DNA from: Candidatus Manganitrophaceae bacterium
GTDB lineage: Bacteria; Nitrospirota; Nitrospiria; SBBL01; JAADHI01
Length of the DNA stretch: 61,443 bases
Assembly (NCBI GenBank): GCA_013151935.1
Contig: JAADHI010000012.1
Coordinates: 1 to 61,443, forward strand
Direction: 5' to 3'
The position numbers and the translations under genes are program-made. Numbering within the stretch: position 1 is the first letter of the stretch; each line of letters opens with the position of its first letter. Shown piece by piece: positions 19,842 to 29,619 of the stretch. The notes under the pieces are model-generated. The model saw only the letters and a program-made list of their open reading frames with translations, did no database searches and was not told where the DNA came from.

Positions 19842-20918
19842 TTAACGGTCTCCGACTTCGCGAAGGGCCAGCCCCACACCAACAGAAGCCAATGGGGCCA
19901 TTTCCTTTACAAAATCCAGGTCAAACCGACCTTCCGGTATTTCAATGTTTTTAAAGGGATTCGCCATTTCAACGGGAATTTCAGACTTTTCTGCAAGACA
20001 AGAAGACAAATTGGAAACCTTTGCCCCCCCCCCACTGATCAAAATACGATCAATCTCTTCATTGTTTGAAGTCGTTTTGAAATAGTCAAATGATCGAACA
20101 ACTTCGGAAACGATTTTATCATTCAAAAGACCAATGATATTCGAAAGCATTTCGGGGTCAATTCCGTCAACAGCTTCTCCACGTTTTGCCTGTTCAGCCT
20201 GCTCATAATTCACATTAAATTCCCGCTGGATGGTCTCGGTGTAACGATTTCCGCCAATCGAGATATCGCGGGTAAAAACAAAAGCACCTCCCTTGATGAC
20301 ATTGATATTCATGACACTTGCACCAATATCAACCAAGGCCACAATCTCACCATCCATGACTTCGTAATTCAGACCAAACATATTTTCCAAGGTAAAAGCA
20401 TCGACATCAACCACCATTGGCGTCAAGCCTGCGGCTGTAACCAAAGTCGTATATTCTGTCAGTTTTTCTTTTTTGACAGCGACAAGGAGCACATCCATCT
20501 GATCACTCACTTCATCCCCATCCATCGTATCAAGTATACTAAAATCGATATTCACATCATTGATATCAAAAGGGATGTATTGTTCTGCCTCCCATTTAAT
20601 GGACTCATCCAGTTCGTCCTCAGACATCGTTGGCAATTGAATTTTTTTAACGATCACCGAGTGACCTGAAACAGAAAAGGCAACATTTTTTTCTTTAATC
20701 GCATGTTCATCCAAAAGTTCTCGGATGACAGAAACAACACGCTCGCCATCCATAATGGTCCCATCCACAATCAGTTCTGACTCAAGTGGTTTGACTCCGA
20801 AAGACTCAAGTTTGTAGCCATTTCCCTGCTTTCGCAATTGGACCAGCTTTATCGCCCCCGAACCAATATCAAGTCCAAGCAGAGATTTTTGACGTGAAAA
20901 AAATGAAAACCCCATCAT
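19842..20918 (-). CDS. pilM: Type IV pilus assembly ATPase-like protein PilM
   Basis: LLGLDIGSGAIKLVQL, QLPTMSEDELDESIKWEAEQYIPFDI, DIGASVMNINV. Confidence 0.95.
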   Translation of the reverse strand: MMGFSFFSRQKSLLGLDIGSGAIKLVQLRKQGNGYKLESFGVKPLESELIVDGTIMDGERVVSVIRELLDEHAIKEKNVAFSVSGHSVIVKKIQLPTMSEDELDESIKWEAEQYIPFDINDVNIDFSILDTMDGDEVSDQMDVLLVAVKKEKLTEYTTLVTAAGLTPMVVDVDAFTLENMFGLNYEVMDGEIVALVDIGASVMNINVIKGGAFVFTRDISIGGNRYTETIQREFNVNYEQAEQAKRGEAVDGIDPEMLSNIIGLLNDKIVSEVVRSFDYFKTTSNNEEIDRILISGGGAKVSNLSSCLAEKSEIPVEMANPFKNIEIPEGRFDLDFVKEMAPLASVGVGLALREVGDR

Positions 20919-21024
20919 GCCTATTTCCCGCTCCTTATCACTTCGTCAAACATCACATACTCCATTCTACGAGGTAAAACATCCAGACAAGTACAGTCCT
21001 AGATACCAAGAAAAAGTAACAATC

Positions 21025-21055
21025 CTAAGTATACTTAGTGTTAAAAACATGTCAA
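21025..21055 (-). promoter_or_regulatory. Predicted sigma70 promoter for pilMNOPQ-aroKB with a palindrome over the -10
   Basis: Minus strand TTGACA (21055-21050), 16-nt spacer, TATACT (21033-21028); perfect palindrome CTAAGTATACTTAG at 21025-21038. Confidence 0.7.
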
Positions 21056-21117
21056 GACAGACAAATAATTTATTGCTTTAATTGATTTTTTACAAGTCTA
21101 AAAGAGGGAAGGAGACG

Positions 21118-21594
21118 TCAGTGAGGAGATGAATCATCCCCATTTTGCGAATTTGAAGGGGAGCGCTCTCGTTTCTGACTCAAACCAAGCGTTGCTTTAA
21201 AATTGTCTCCTAAAAAAAGCTCCATCATAATTTCCACACCCGCCGCAACATTTTCGGTCTGGGTAATCTTTGCTCCCCGAACAAAGGCCGCGATTTTCTG
21301 AGCCAAAGCTTTGTCTTTCTCCACAAAGGCAGAAACCTTTTTTCCTGTATCCGTATTTAAAGAATTGGCCTGAGACTCAAGCTGCGCGTAAGCATTTATT
21401 TTCGCCGTTTGCACAGCCTGGAGACGTGCAGAAATAGACCATTCCTTTTGAATGGAACCCAGGCCCGTGGCCACAAGGGTGACATTTTCCCATCCGGCAT
21501 AACGCACATCAACTTTGTTTGTTTCACAGCCGACCAACAAGAGAAAACAAAAAATCAGGAGACAGGCGGTTTTAAGCGAAGATTTGATCTTCAT
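21118..21594 (-). CDS. LPP20-like lipoprotein
   Basis: Lipobox FLLLVGCETN; SARLQAVQTAKINAYAQLESQ resembles LPP20/FlgP-like proteins. Confidence 0.5.
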   Translation of the reverse strand: MKIKSSLKTACLLIFCFLLLVGCETNKVDVRYAGWENVTLVATGLGSIQKEWSISARLQAVQTAKINAYAQLESQANSLNTDTGKKVSAFVEKDKALAQKIAAFVRGAKITQTENVAAGVEIMMELFLGDNFKATLGLSQKRERSPSNSQNGDDSSPH

Positions 21595-22187
21595 GAAACA
21601 GTCCAGCGGGGAGAAAGCTCATTTTTCAGACCCAAAAGATCCAGTGCTCTCGCAACAACAAAATACACAAGGTCATTGATCGACTGGGGCTTATTATAAA
21701 ACCCTGGCATTGCGGGTAACAAAGTTACACCCATTTCTGAGACAGTGAGCATGTTTTTTAAATGAACACGGTGCAGCGGCGTCTCGCGTGGAATAAGAAT
21801 CAAAGGACGTCTTTCTTTCATCGTCACGTCAGCTGCCCGACCGATCAGATTGGATGAAAAACCATGTGCAATTCCCGCCAGCGTTTTCATGGAGCAAGGA
21901 GCGACAACCATGCCCTGAGTCGGTACGGAGCCACTGGAGATTGGCGCACTCATATCATTTTCATCGCAATAAACCAAGTGATGACCTGCATAAGTCCGAT
22001 TTAAAATCTCCAAGGTTTCTGAAAAATGATGACCCCACTCACGCCCAAGCTCTCCTCGAATGATCACACGTGCAGATCGAGATAAAACCAAATAAACCCG
22101 ATGTTTCTGTTTTAGGAGATACTCCAGAAGGGTTACACCATAAATGGCCCCACTCGCACCTGATATTGCAATTACATAATTTGCCAT
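21591..22187 (-). CDS. ubiX: Flavin prenyltransferase UbiX
   Basis: ISGASGAIYGVTLLEYL, APISSGSVPTQGMVVAPCSMKTLAGIAHG, ERRPLILIPRETPLHRVHLKNML. Confidence 0.95.
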   Translation of the reverse strand: MANYVIAISGASGAIYGVTLLEYLLKQKHRVYLVLSRSARVIIRGELGREWGHHFSETLEILNRTYAGHHLVYCDENDMSAPISSGSVPTQGMVVAPCSMKTLAGIAHGFSSNLIGRAADVTMKERRPLILIPRETPLHRVHLKNMLTVSEMGVTLLPAMPGFYNKPQSINDLVYFVVARALDLLGLKNELSPRWTVS

Positions 22188-22208
22188 TTGTCTATTTCCA
22201 CAACCTTA

Positions 22209-23093
22209 TTACGAATTCTCTTCCACATCTCGATGACGACAGTGTGTGAGAAGCCCTTTGTTTTCAAAATAGTCTTTCAATTGGTTGACCAGGGAGACAG
22301 AACGATGCCGCCCCCCTGTACAACCGATGCCAATGGCAAGATAGCTTTTTCCTTCTTTTCGATAAAGCGGCAGGAGAAAATCAAAAAGATCGTAGAGCTT
22401 CAGCAAGAACTGCTTCGCCTCAGGCAATTTAAGGACAAAGTCTTGCACGGGTCGATCATTTCCTGTCAGGGGGCGCAAAGCCGCTTCAAAAAAAGGATTT
22501 TTGAGAAAGCGCACATCAAAGAGCAAATCCAAGTCATAGGGGGCACCAAACTTATATCCAAAGGAAGTCAGGGAGAGACTAAACTGCTTATCCTCCCCTT
22601 TTCCCAAATAGCAGTGCGTAACCACTTCTTTGAGCTGATGGACGTGGTAATCAGAGGTATCTATCACGCGATCCGCGCGCCGTCTCAAGTCTTCCAGGGT
22701 CTTTCGCTCGCTGTGAATTCCCGCAAGGATTGTCCCTTCCCGTGCCAGAGGGTGAGGACGGCGCGTCTCTGAAAAACGACGCTGTAAAATGTCATCCCGG
22801 GCTTCAAGAAAAAGTAACTCGACCTGATAACCCTCTTCAATCAGCCGATCATAGACTTTAAGGAAATCCCAAAGGAAGGTCCGCTCGCGAATGTCGATCC
22901 CGATTGCCGCTTGAGAGATGCCACTACGAGACTCACGACAAAGTCCCACAAACTTGGGTAACAGCTGTGGGGGCAAGTTGTCCACACAAAAAAAACCCAG
23001 ATCCTCAAAACACTTAATTACACAGCTCTTGCCAGAACCCGAAAGCCCACTGATAATAACAAGACGCACATCTTTCGCAGCACTCATCATCAT
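22209..23093 (-). CDS. rapZ: RNase adapter protein RapZ (YvcJ family)
   Basis: ISGLSGSGKSCVIKCFEDLGFFCVDNLPPQL, RRPHPLA, FGYKFGAPYDLDLLFDVRFLKNP, IGIGCTGGRHRSV. Confidence 0.95.
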   Translation of the reverse strand: MMMSAAKDVRLVIISGLSGSGKSCVIKCFEDLGFFCVDNLPPQLLPKFVGLCRESRSGISQAAIGIDIRERTFLWDFLKVYDRLIEEGYQVELLFLEARDDILQRRFSETRRPHPLAREGTILAGIHSERKTLEDLRRRADRVIDTSDYHVHQLKEVVTHCYLGKGEDKQFSLSLTSFGYKFGAPYDLDLLFDVRFLKNPFFEAALRPLTGNDRPVQDFVLKLPEAKQFLLKLYDLFDFLLPLYRKEGKSYLAIGIGCTGGRHRSVSLVNQLKDYFENKGLLTHCRHRDVEENS

Positions 23094-23112
23094 GCCTATC
23101 CGCGCTTATTTC

Positions 23113-23634
23113 TCAGGCAGCCCGTTCAATCAATCCCAAACCACCATCTTTTCTTTTGTAGAGCAGGTTCACTTGTTTGCTTTCGCCATTTTCAAAAAGA
23201 AAAAACCCTGTTCCAAGCAACTCCATTTGCAAAGCAGCCTCTTCAATACTCATGGCATCAATGGGAAATGCTTTGCGCTTTTTAATGTTGAGGTCTTCCC
23301 AACTTGGAACCGGTGTGGCTTTCTGTCCCGTTACGTCATGCTGCACGCGATGGTTCTGGAGTTTTTCTTTATGTTTTTTTAATTGCCTTTCTATTTTAGA
23401 AATCGCCTTATCAACGGAAACATACATTTCATCCGTCTCTTGCTCGGATTGTATGATAAACCCGTTCACCTTCACCAAAACTTCTGCCATATGGCGATAT
23501 TTTTCTACCTTGAGTGTAAAGATTGCTTTTGTCACATTCGTGGTATATTTTTCGATTTTTTTCGCGCGTGTCTCGACATACTCCCTTAAGGCAGGGGTCA
23601 CATCCAATTGTTTTCCGGTAATCATGACTTCCAT
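23113..23634 (-). CDS. hpf: Ribosome hibernation promoting factor, long form
   Basis: MEVMITGKQLDVTPALREYVETRAKKIEKY; C-terminal KPMSIEEAALQMELLGTGFFLFEN-like dimerisation domain. Confidence 0.92.
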   Translation of the reverse strand: MEVMITGKQLDVTPALREYVETRAKKIEKYTTNVTKAIFTLKVEKYRHMAEVLVKVNGFIIQSEQETDEMYVSVDKAISKIERQLKKHKEKLQNHRVQHDVTGQKATPVPSWEDLNIKKRKAFPIDAMSIEEAALQMELLGTGFFLFENGESKQVNLLYKRKDGGLGLIERAA

Positions 23635-23688
23635 TAGAACCTCCTCAACTTCATTAACAAAGGAACAAATTCACACAAATTAGAGAGA

Positions 23689-25155
23689 TCAAAAAGGGCG
23701 TTTTCGCCGACTGGCCGGGGGAATTTTAAGCCATGCACGATATTTGCTCACCGTACGACGGGCAATTTCAATATCCGCATCTTTCAGACGCGTAACAATT
23801 TCCTGATCTTTCAAAGGACGTGTACTATCTTCCGAATCAACCATCTTCCGTATCATTTCACGCACTGCGATAGACGAAAGACTTTCAGATTGGCTACCAA
23901 CACGCGGCAAACTCCCATTAAAAAAGAACTTCAATTCATAAATCCCCTGCGGGGTGTACATATATTTGTTGGTCGTCACACGACTCACCGTAGATTCATG
24001 CATCTCAATGTCATCTGCCACCTGTCTTAAAATCAAGGGTTTAAGATGGCTAACCCCTTTTTCCATAAACTCGTACTGAAACTTCAAAATACTTTCACCC
24101 ACCAATTGAATAGTCCGGTTTCTCTGCTCGATACTCCGCACCAACCAGAGCGCCGACCTAAACTTTTCTTCCAGATAAGATTTCGTTTTCGCCGTTACTT
24201 CGCCTTTTGAGCGAAGGAGGCTCCGGTAAAAAGGACTGATCTTGAGTTTGGGCATGCCATCATCATTCATCGCGACAATATAATGTCCTTCAGACTTGAC
24301 GATGTGTAAATCCGGGGTAATGTAAACATTTTCCGAGGAGAAAAAAGGACGTCCAGGTTTAGGCTCAAGATGTTCGATAATTTTCGAGGCTTCGACCACT
24401 GCTTCAACTGTCGCATCACAGGCTTTGGCAATATTTTGATAGCGCTTCTTTTCCAGGTCAACTAAGTGGTTTTTGATCATGCTTTCCACAAGCGAGCCAG
24501 AGAGATCCAACTGTGCGACCTGAATCAAGAGACATTCTTCGAGGTCCTTCGCGGCAACGCCCACCGGATCAAAACCCTGAACGACCTTTAAAATCGCCTC
24601 GACAGAGGTGACCGAAACATCGACAAGTATCGCAATTTCTTCAAGTGGCGTCTTTAAATAACCATTTTCTTCGATCTCTCCAATAATCGCCGTGCCAATT
24701 TCTTTTTCTTTTTCCGAAATCGCAGACAGACCCAGTTGCCAGAGCAGGTGATCCACCAAGGAAGTCGTTTTTGCGAGGGTCTGCTCATAAGAAGGTCGTT
24801 CATCATCGGGAGAAACATTTGAAGCACGCCAGCCTTCATCACCACTATCGTCAAGGTAGTACTCTTCCCATTTTGCGTCGATTTCGTCCTTTTTTGCAGA
24901 AGCTTCGAGATCCCCTTCTGTACGCTCGACTTCTGGCCCAGATACCTCTGACTGAAGTTCCTCACTTGAGGTAGGCTCAGTCTCTTGCTCTTCCAGGAGC
25001 GGATTTTCCACCATCTCTTGGGTCACGACTTCATCCAGTTCAAGTCGTGAGAGTTGCAGCAGTTTGATCGCCATCTGTAACTGTGGCGTCATCACCAACT
25101 TCTGCGACAGCTTCATGTCAAGTCGCAGCTTCATGCCACCATCAGAAAAGGACAT
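23689..25155 (-). CDS. rpoN: RNA polymerase sigma-54 factor
   Basis: N-terminal LSQKLVMTPQLQMAIKLLQLSRLEL; C-terminal RpoN box variant ARRTVSKYRAWLKIPPASRRK. Confidence 0.96.
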   Translation of the reverse strand: MSFSDGGMKLRLDMKLSQKLVMTPQLQMAIKLLQLSRLELDEVVTQEMVENPLLEEQETEPTSSEELQSEVSGPEVERTEGDLEASAKKDEIDAKWEEYYLDDSGDEGWRASNVSPDDERPSYEQTLAKTTSLVDHLLWQLGLSAISEKEKEIGTAIIGEIEENGYLKTPLEEIAILVDVSVTSVEAILKVVQGFDPVGVAAKDLEECLLIQVAQLDLSGSLVESMIKNHLVDLEKKRYQNIAKACDATVEAVVEASKIIEHLEPKPGRPFFSSENVYITPDLHIVKSEGHYIVAMNDDGMPKLKISPFYRSLLRSKGEVTAKTKSYLEEKFRSALWLVRSIEQRNRTIQLVGESILKFQYEFMEKGVSHLKPLILRQVADDIEMHESTVSRVTTNKYMYTPQGIYELKFFFNGSLPRVGSQSESLSSIAVREMIRKMVDSEDSTRPLKDQEIVTRLKDADIEIARRTVSKYRAWLKIPPASRRKRPF

Positions 25156-25164
25156 TAAGACACC

Positions 25165-25935
25165 TCATGAATGACCCACCGTTTCATTTCCCCGGCCTTC
25201 CCAGCGAAATCGATCCCCCAAATACAAGGCCCTTGCCTCTGAATTATTTGCAATTTCAGAAGGCGTGCCTGCAATCAGGATCTTTCCCTCATGAATGATA
25301 TAGGTGCGATCTGTAATGGCAAGGGTTTCCTGCACGTTGTGATCGGTAATCAAAACACCGATCCCTCTCTTTTTCAAATGCCGAATCACCTTTTGTAACT
25401 CCAGCACGATGATGGGGTCAATCCCCGCAAAAGGCTCATCTAACAAAATAAATTGGGGAGAAAGGACCAAGGCCCGCGTAATCTCAAGACGTCTCCGTTC
25501 TCCACCCGAAAGCGTGTAGGCTTTATTCTTTGCCAGATGCGTAATATTAAGTTCCGACAAAAGGACCTCAAGACGTTCTTTTCGCTCCGAAGCGCTCAAA
25601 CCCAGGGTCTCAAGCACAATCACGATATTTTCTTCAACCGTTAGTTTTCTAAAAATGGAGGGTTCCTGAGGCAGATAGCTCAAACCTTGCCGAGCACGTT
25701 TGTACATCGGCATCCTGGTCACCTCTTCCCCATTGACTGAAATAATGCCTTTTGTCGGCGGGGTCAAACCGACTATCATATAAAAGGTCGTTGTCTTTCC
25801 CGCGCCGTTTGGCCCTAACAATCCAACAACCTCACCGCGATCCACCTGAAGACTGACATCACGGACGACCTTCCGGCCGTTATATTCCTTTTCTAAACCT
25901 GAGGCTTTTAACACCACATCTCCATTAAAGAACAA
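25165..25935 (-). CDS. lptB: LPS export ABC transporter ATP-binding protein
   Basis: [58 protein letters not shown]-terminus. Confidence 0.95.
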   Translation of the reverse strand: MFFNGDVVLKASGLEKEYNGRKVVRDVSLQVDRGEVVGLLGPNGAGKTTTFYMIVGLTPPTKGIISVNGEEVTRMPMYKRARQGLSYLPQEPSIFRKLTVEENIVIVLETLGLSASERKERLEVLLSELNITHLAKNKAYTLSGGERRRLEITRALVLSPQFILLDEPFAGIDPIIVLELQKVIRHLKKRGIGVLITDHNVQETLAITDRTYIIHEGKILIAGTPSEIANNSEARALYLGDRFRWEGRGNETVGHS

Positions 25936-25955
25936 GAATAATACTTCATGAAAAG

Positions 25956-26531
25956 CTACTTCTCTTTCCGACTTAATCCCGCTTTTCCGTTGTAAATGAC
26001 CGCTTGGCTCTCTGAAACCAATGTACGCTCTTCATCAAGATAAAAGGTAATAACTTCCCCTTTGACGTGAAAATCATTGTCCCAGACTTCCGGGTTCCCT
26101 GTTAAAACAAAAAGGGCTTTACCGCTTTCGTAAACTCCTTTGTCGGCCTTCGCTTTCTGGGCACCACGAACAATCAAGACATTGCCCAATGTCGTAATTT
26201 TCTCAACTTCTCGACCGTCATTCGTCTCCTCCAAAACAGAGTCCGACTCGCCTTTCGATTCAGACAACAAGACCTCTGCACGGTCCGCATTGATCGTCAT
26301 GTCTTCTCGTGTAATCAACACCTTCCCCTCAAAAATGATTTTGTTTTCCAGGTTTTTCAGCGTCATTTTCTCTGAGCGAATGGAAATCGGCACATTTGGT
26401 TTTTCCGGAAGAGCGGTTTCTGCAAACGATGTATTTATTCCAGCCACAGAAAACCAGAACATTACAAACAGAATGACAAAAAAGAACGAATCCCTTTTAG
26501 TGAACCAAAGCCCTAACATCGCCAATAACAA
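25956..26531 (-). CDS. lptA: LPS export periplasmic protein LptA (OstA-like)
   Basis: Signal-like N-terminus, [43 protein letters not shown]; upstream of lptB. Confidence 0.85.
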   Translation of the reverse strand: MLLAMLGLWFTKRDSFFFVILFVMFWFSVAGINTSFAETALPEKPNVPISIRSEKMTLKNLENKIIFEGKVLITREDMTINADRAEVLLSESKGESDSVLEETNDGREVEKITTLGNVLIVRGAQKAKADKGVYESGKALFVLTGNPEVWDNDFHVKGEVITFYLDEERTLVSESQAVIYNGKAGLSRKEK

Positions 26532-27063
26532 TCATCTCCTGCTTATCAACAGAAACACGAAGCGAGTTTCCGTTTATTTCAATCTGAGACCCCGTAATCA
26601 TAGCCTCTCCCTGGGAAACAATTTCCCGCTGAGACGCACGCCACTCTATACCACGTGTATGGAGCGTGTAACCGTTTTTCAGATCAACTGACATTAGCCC
26701 TGTATTTTTCCAAAGGGAAAATTCTTTTTTCTCTGTGTCAACAGCGCCTTCATCTCCCTTCAAAAACAAGGTCTGCTGATCGCCATAAGGAATGCTCACA
26801 GAAACATCTTTCAAGAGGCCCTGTCGCCCTTTTTCTGTCAGGGCTGCCCCTTTTGCATCAAGCGACCAAGAAACAAGTCCAGCCTCCGTTTGCACAAAGG
26901 ATAAATTTTGGATATTGACCTCGGCGTTCTGCACATCATCAAAACCTACACCCTCAAACGCTTTTTTTTTCAGACCGGAAAAAAGTGAATAGATAAGAAA
27001 AAATGAAAAACCCAGGACAAAAAAAGATAGTACAAATTTTGCATATTTCGGAGTAAAGAACAT
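26497..27063 (-). CDS. lptC: LPS export protein LptC
   Basis: Single N-terminal TM (MFFTPKYAKFVLSFFVLGFSFFLIYSLFSGL) and beta-jellyroll-like sequence; position upstream of lptA. ORF track runs to 27189; start chosen at ATG 27063. Confidence 0.75.
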   Translation of the reverse strand: MFFTPKYAKFVLSFFVLGFSFFLIYSLFSGLKKKAFEGVGFDDVQNAEVNIQNLSFVQTEAGLVSWSLDAKGAALTEKGRQGLLKDVSVSIPYGDQQTLFLKGDEGAVDTEKKEFSLWKNTGLMSVDLKNGYTLHTRGIEWRASQREIVSQGEAMITGSQIEINGNSLRVSVDKQEMIVIGDVRALVH

Positions 27064-27167
27064 ACGTAAAAATATCATAATGGACAGAATGAGTAAAGCA
27101 TCGAAAGTCATGAGGGATCGGTGATTTTTTGAATCATCGTCTTCATATGAATGACAAGCGATTTTCC

Positions 27168-27196
27168 TTGACAGAAATTGTAAAACCATCTAGAAA
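27168..27196 (+). promoter_or_regulatory. Predicted sigma70 promoter
   Basis: TTGACA (27168-27173), 17-nt spacer, TAGAAA (27191-27196), upstream of a GGAGGAG-ATG start at 27231. Confidence 0.5.
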
Positions 27197-27230
27197 TATC
27201 TCCATTGTTTCACGACTCTCGGAGGAGATA

Positions 27231-27926
27231 ATGACAAGAAAAATTTTTGCATCCCTAATATTAGTTTCAGTTATTTTGATTACAAACACATCTGTTTTTT
27301 CAGCGGACCTCAAAAAACATGAGCGGCTCTTCACAGAAGAGTACAGTCGTGTCTTTGACGCAACAGTTGCCGTCCTCACTGAAAATGGCTTCGGCACCCA
27401 CCCCCACAAAAAAATGAAGGTCAAAAAGGAAAAGGGACGAATTAAAACACCAGAATGGCGTTATTTTAAAATCTGGTCTGCAAAACCTGTTGTTGAAAAA
27501 CAATATAAAGATTCCTACAAAGTTAAAGTCAAGGAAATTGAGATCGAAGTCGCTCAGCCTGCAGCCGAAAAGAAGGCCGATGAGGCGCCAGCAACAGACG
27601 CAGCTCCAGCAGCGACACCGGAGACAGCTCCGACAGAAGCTGTACCGGCAGACGGCACCGTCGTAACAGAAGCTGCACCGGCGCCCATCCCGACCATCAA
27701 AAAAGTCAAAGTTGCCATTAAACGTAAGTTTCTTGTTCACAACGATGCGACAAGAAAATGGGACAAGGGAGATCCCGCTAAAGAAAATGCGGGTTTTTCA
27801 ATAGAAGTTCTCTTCGCAGCCATACAAGAAAAACTGGACAAAGAACCCAATCCAGCGGTGGATATAACAAAGCAGCTAAATCTCAACATCACGCCTCCTC
27901 CGATCGATCGGGTCGTCAGACCATAA
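27231..27926 (+). CDS. Exported protein with Ala/Pro/Glu/Thr-rich linker, unknown function
   Basis: Strong SD GGAGGAGATA before ATG 27231; signal peptide MTRKIFASLILVSVILITNTSVFSA; AATPETAPTEAVPADG... linker. Confidence 0.75.
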   Translation: MTRKIFASLILVSVILITNTSVFSADLKKHERLFTEEYSRVFDATVAVLTENGFGTHPHKKMKVKKEKGRIKTPEWRYFKIWSAKPVVEKQYKDSYKVKVKEIEIEVAQPAAEKKADEAPATDAAPAATPETAPTEAVPADGTVVTEAAPAPIPTIKKVKVAIKRKFLVHNDATRKWDKGDPAKENAGFSIEVLFAAIQEKLDKEPNPAVDITKQLNLNITPPPIDRVVRP

Positions 27927-27928
27927 AG

Positions 27929-27964
27929 AAAAAAAGAGCCCCCGTTTCGGGGGCTCTTTTTTTT
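27929..27964 (+). terminator. Rho-independent terminator
   Basis: AAAAAGAGCCCCCGTTTCGGGGGCTCTTTTTTTT. Confidence 0.9.
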
Positions 27965-28089
27965 CCAGAATCCTCCCCCCTTCACCCTCGCTCGACAATG
28001 CCACTCACAGATAAAAATAAAATCAAGAGGGGCATTTCAATCAAATGAATGAGCAACAAATCAGGCAAGATCGTATGAGGTTTTTTTAA

Positions 28090-29586
28090 ATGGCTCGCGT
28101 GCGCAGACCTCCACGTGAAGTTTGGAAAAACCAACTGGGTTTTATCCTGGCCGCCGTGGGCTCAGCAGTCGGTCTAGGAAACATCTGGCGTTTTTCATAC
28201 ATGACTTATGAAAATGGGGGCGGTGCCTTTTTAATCCCTTATTTCATCGCCCTCTTCACCGTTGGCATTCCCTTGATGATTTTGGAATTTTCTCTGGGAC
28301 ATAAGTTTAGCGCCAGTGCACCCCTGGCATTTTCAAAACTCAATCGACGATTTGAATGGGTCGGTTGGTGGACGGTCACCTTTGTCATGTTTGGCATCGT
28401 GCTCTACTACTCCGTTATCATTTCCTGGTGTTTGAACTACCTCCTATTCTCATTCACTTTGGCTTGGGGCGACGACCCAGGGAACTATTTTTTTAAGGAA
28501 TTTCTCAGCATATCAGAAGGACCAGGAGAAATCGGGACCGTTCAAACCCCTATTTTTTTGGGATTGATCGTTATTTGGTTTCTCAACTGGGTCATCGTAC
28601 ATCGCGGCATACAGGGCGGCATTGAACTTGCGAATAAAATATTTATGCCCATCCTTTTCTTTTTAACCTCTATTCTGGTTTTTTGGAGCATTACATTAGA
28701 AGGCGCAGAAATAGGACTCAAAGCCTACCTCAATCCTGATTTTAGCGTCCTCACAAAACCCAAGGTCTGGATCGACGCCTTTACTCAGATTTTTTTCAGT
28801 TTGAGCCTGGGCTTCGGCATCATGATTGCTTATGCGAGCTACCTGCCCGAACGGGCAAACCTCAGTCGCAATGCATTTATCACCGCCTTGGTCAACTGTG
28901 GTTTCTCAGTCTTCTCTGGAATCGCCGTTTTTTCTATTCTGGGTTATATGTCCGTTGAGATGCAAAAACCCATTAACGAAGTGGTCACACAAAGTATCGG
29001 TCTTGCTTTTGTCGCCTACCCCACAGCCTTAAGCCTTCTGCCAGGGGGTGCATTTTTTGGCGTGCTCTTTTTCACATCTCTCGTCGTTGCGGGCCTTTCT
29101 TCTTCCGTTTCGATTATTGAAGCCTTTTCTTCGGCCGCCGTTGACAAATTCCCCTGGGATAGAAAACGCATCGTCACTTGTATTTCAGTGCTCGGCCTGG
29201 GTGGCAGTGTTATTTTCACAACCAACGGCGGTCTATTTTGGCTGGATATCGTCGATCACTTCATTACCCATTTTGGACTCATCACCGTGGGAATACTGGA
29301 AGCCGTTCTGGTTTCTTGGTTCTTTCCGCTTGAAAGCTTACGTCATCATATCAATACCGTTTCCGATTTAAAGATTGGCCCTTGGTGGTCTTTACTCATA
29401 CGGTATTTTGTCCCCCTCATCTTAATCATCATCACAGGCACAAACCTATTCAATGAATTTCAAAAACCTTACGAAGGCTATCCGATCTCCTCACTCATTT
29501 TTATTGGCATCAATTGGCTGGTCATCACCATCATAATCGCCCTCTTTTTTAGCCGAAGCCCATGGAAAACCCTATCCGAAACATGA
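28090..29586 (+). CDS. Sodium-dependent transporter, neurotransmitter:sodium symporter family
   Basis: LGFILAAVGSAVGLGNIWRFSYMTYENGGGAFLIPYF NSS signature; 12-TM-like. Confidence 0.95.
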   Translation: MARVRRPPREVWKNQLGFILAAVGSAVGLGNIWRFSYMTYENGGGAFLIPYFIALFTVGIPLMILEFSLGHKFSASAPLAFSKLNRRFEWVGWWTVTFVMFGIVLYYSVIISWCLNYLLFSFTLAWGDDPGNYFFKEFLSISEGPGEIGTVQTPIFLGLIVIWFLNWVIVHRGIQGGIELANKIFMPILFFLTSILVFWSITLEGAEIGLKAYLNPDFSVLTKPKVWIDAFTQIFFSLSLGFGIMIAYASYLPERANLSRNAFITALVNCGFSVFSGIAVFSILGYMSVEMQKPINEVVTQSIGLAFVAYPTALSLLPGGAFFGVLFFTSLVVAGLSSSVSIIEAFSSAAVDKFPWDRKRIVTCISVLGLGGSVIFTTNGGLFWLDIVDHFITHFGLITVGILEAVLVSWFFPLESLRHHINTVSDLKIGPWWSLLIRYFVPLILIIITGTNLFNEFQKPYEGYPISSLIFIGINWLVITIIIALFFSRSPWKTLSET

Positions 29587-29619
29587 GACTCGCTCATCAA
29601 AACACCATGAAAACGTCTA

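Noticed and set aside
22188-22772. 194-aa plus-strand ORF
   Set aside because: Antisense to rapZ, which has clear family motifs.
27300-27740. 146-aa Cys-rich minus-strand ORF
   Set aside because: Antisense to the Ala/Pro-rich exported protein; the Cys/Arg richness reflects reverse complement of GCA/GCC codons.
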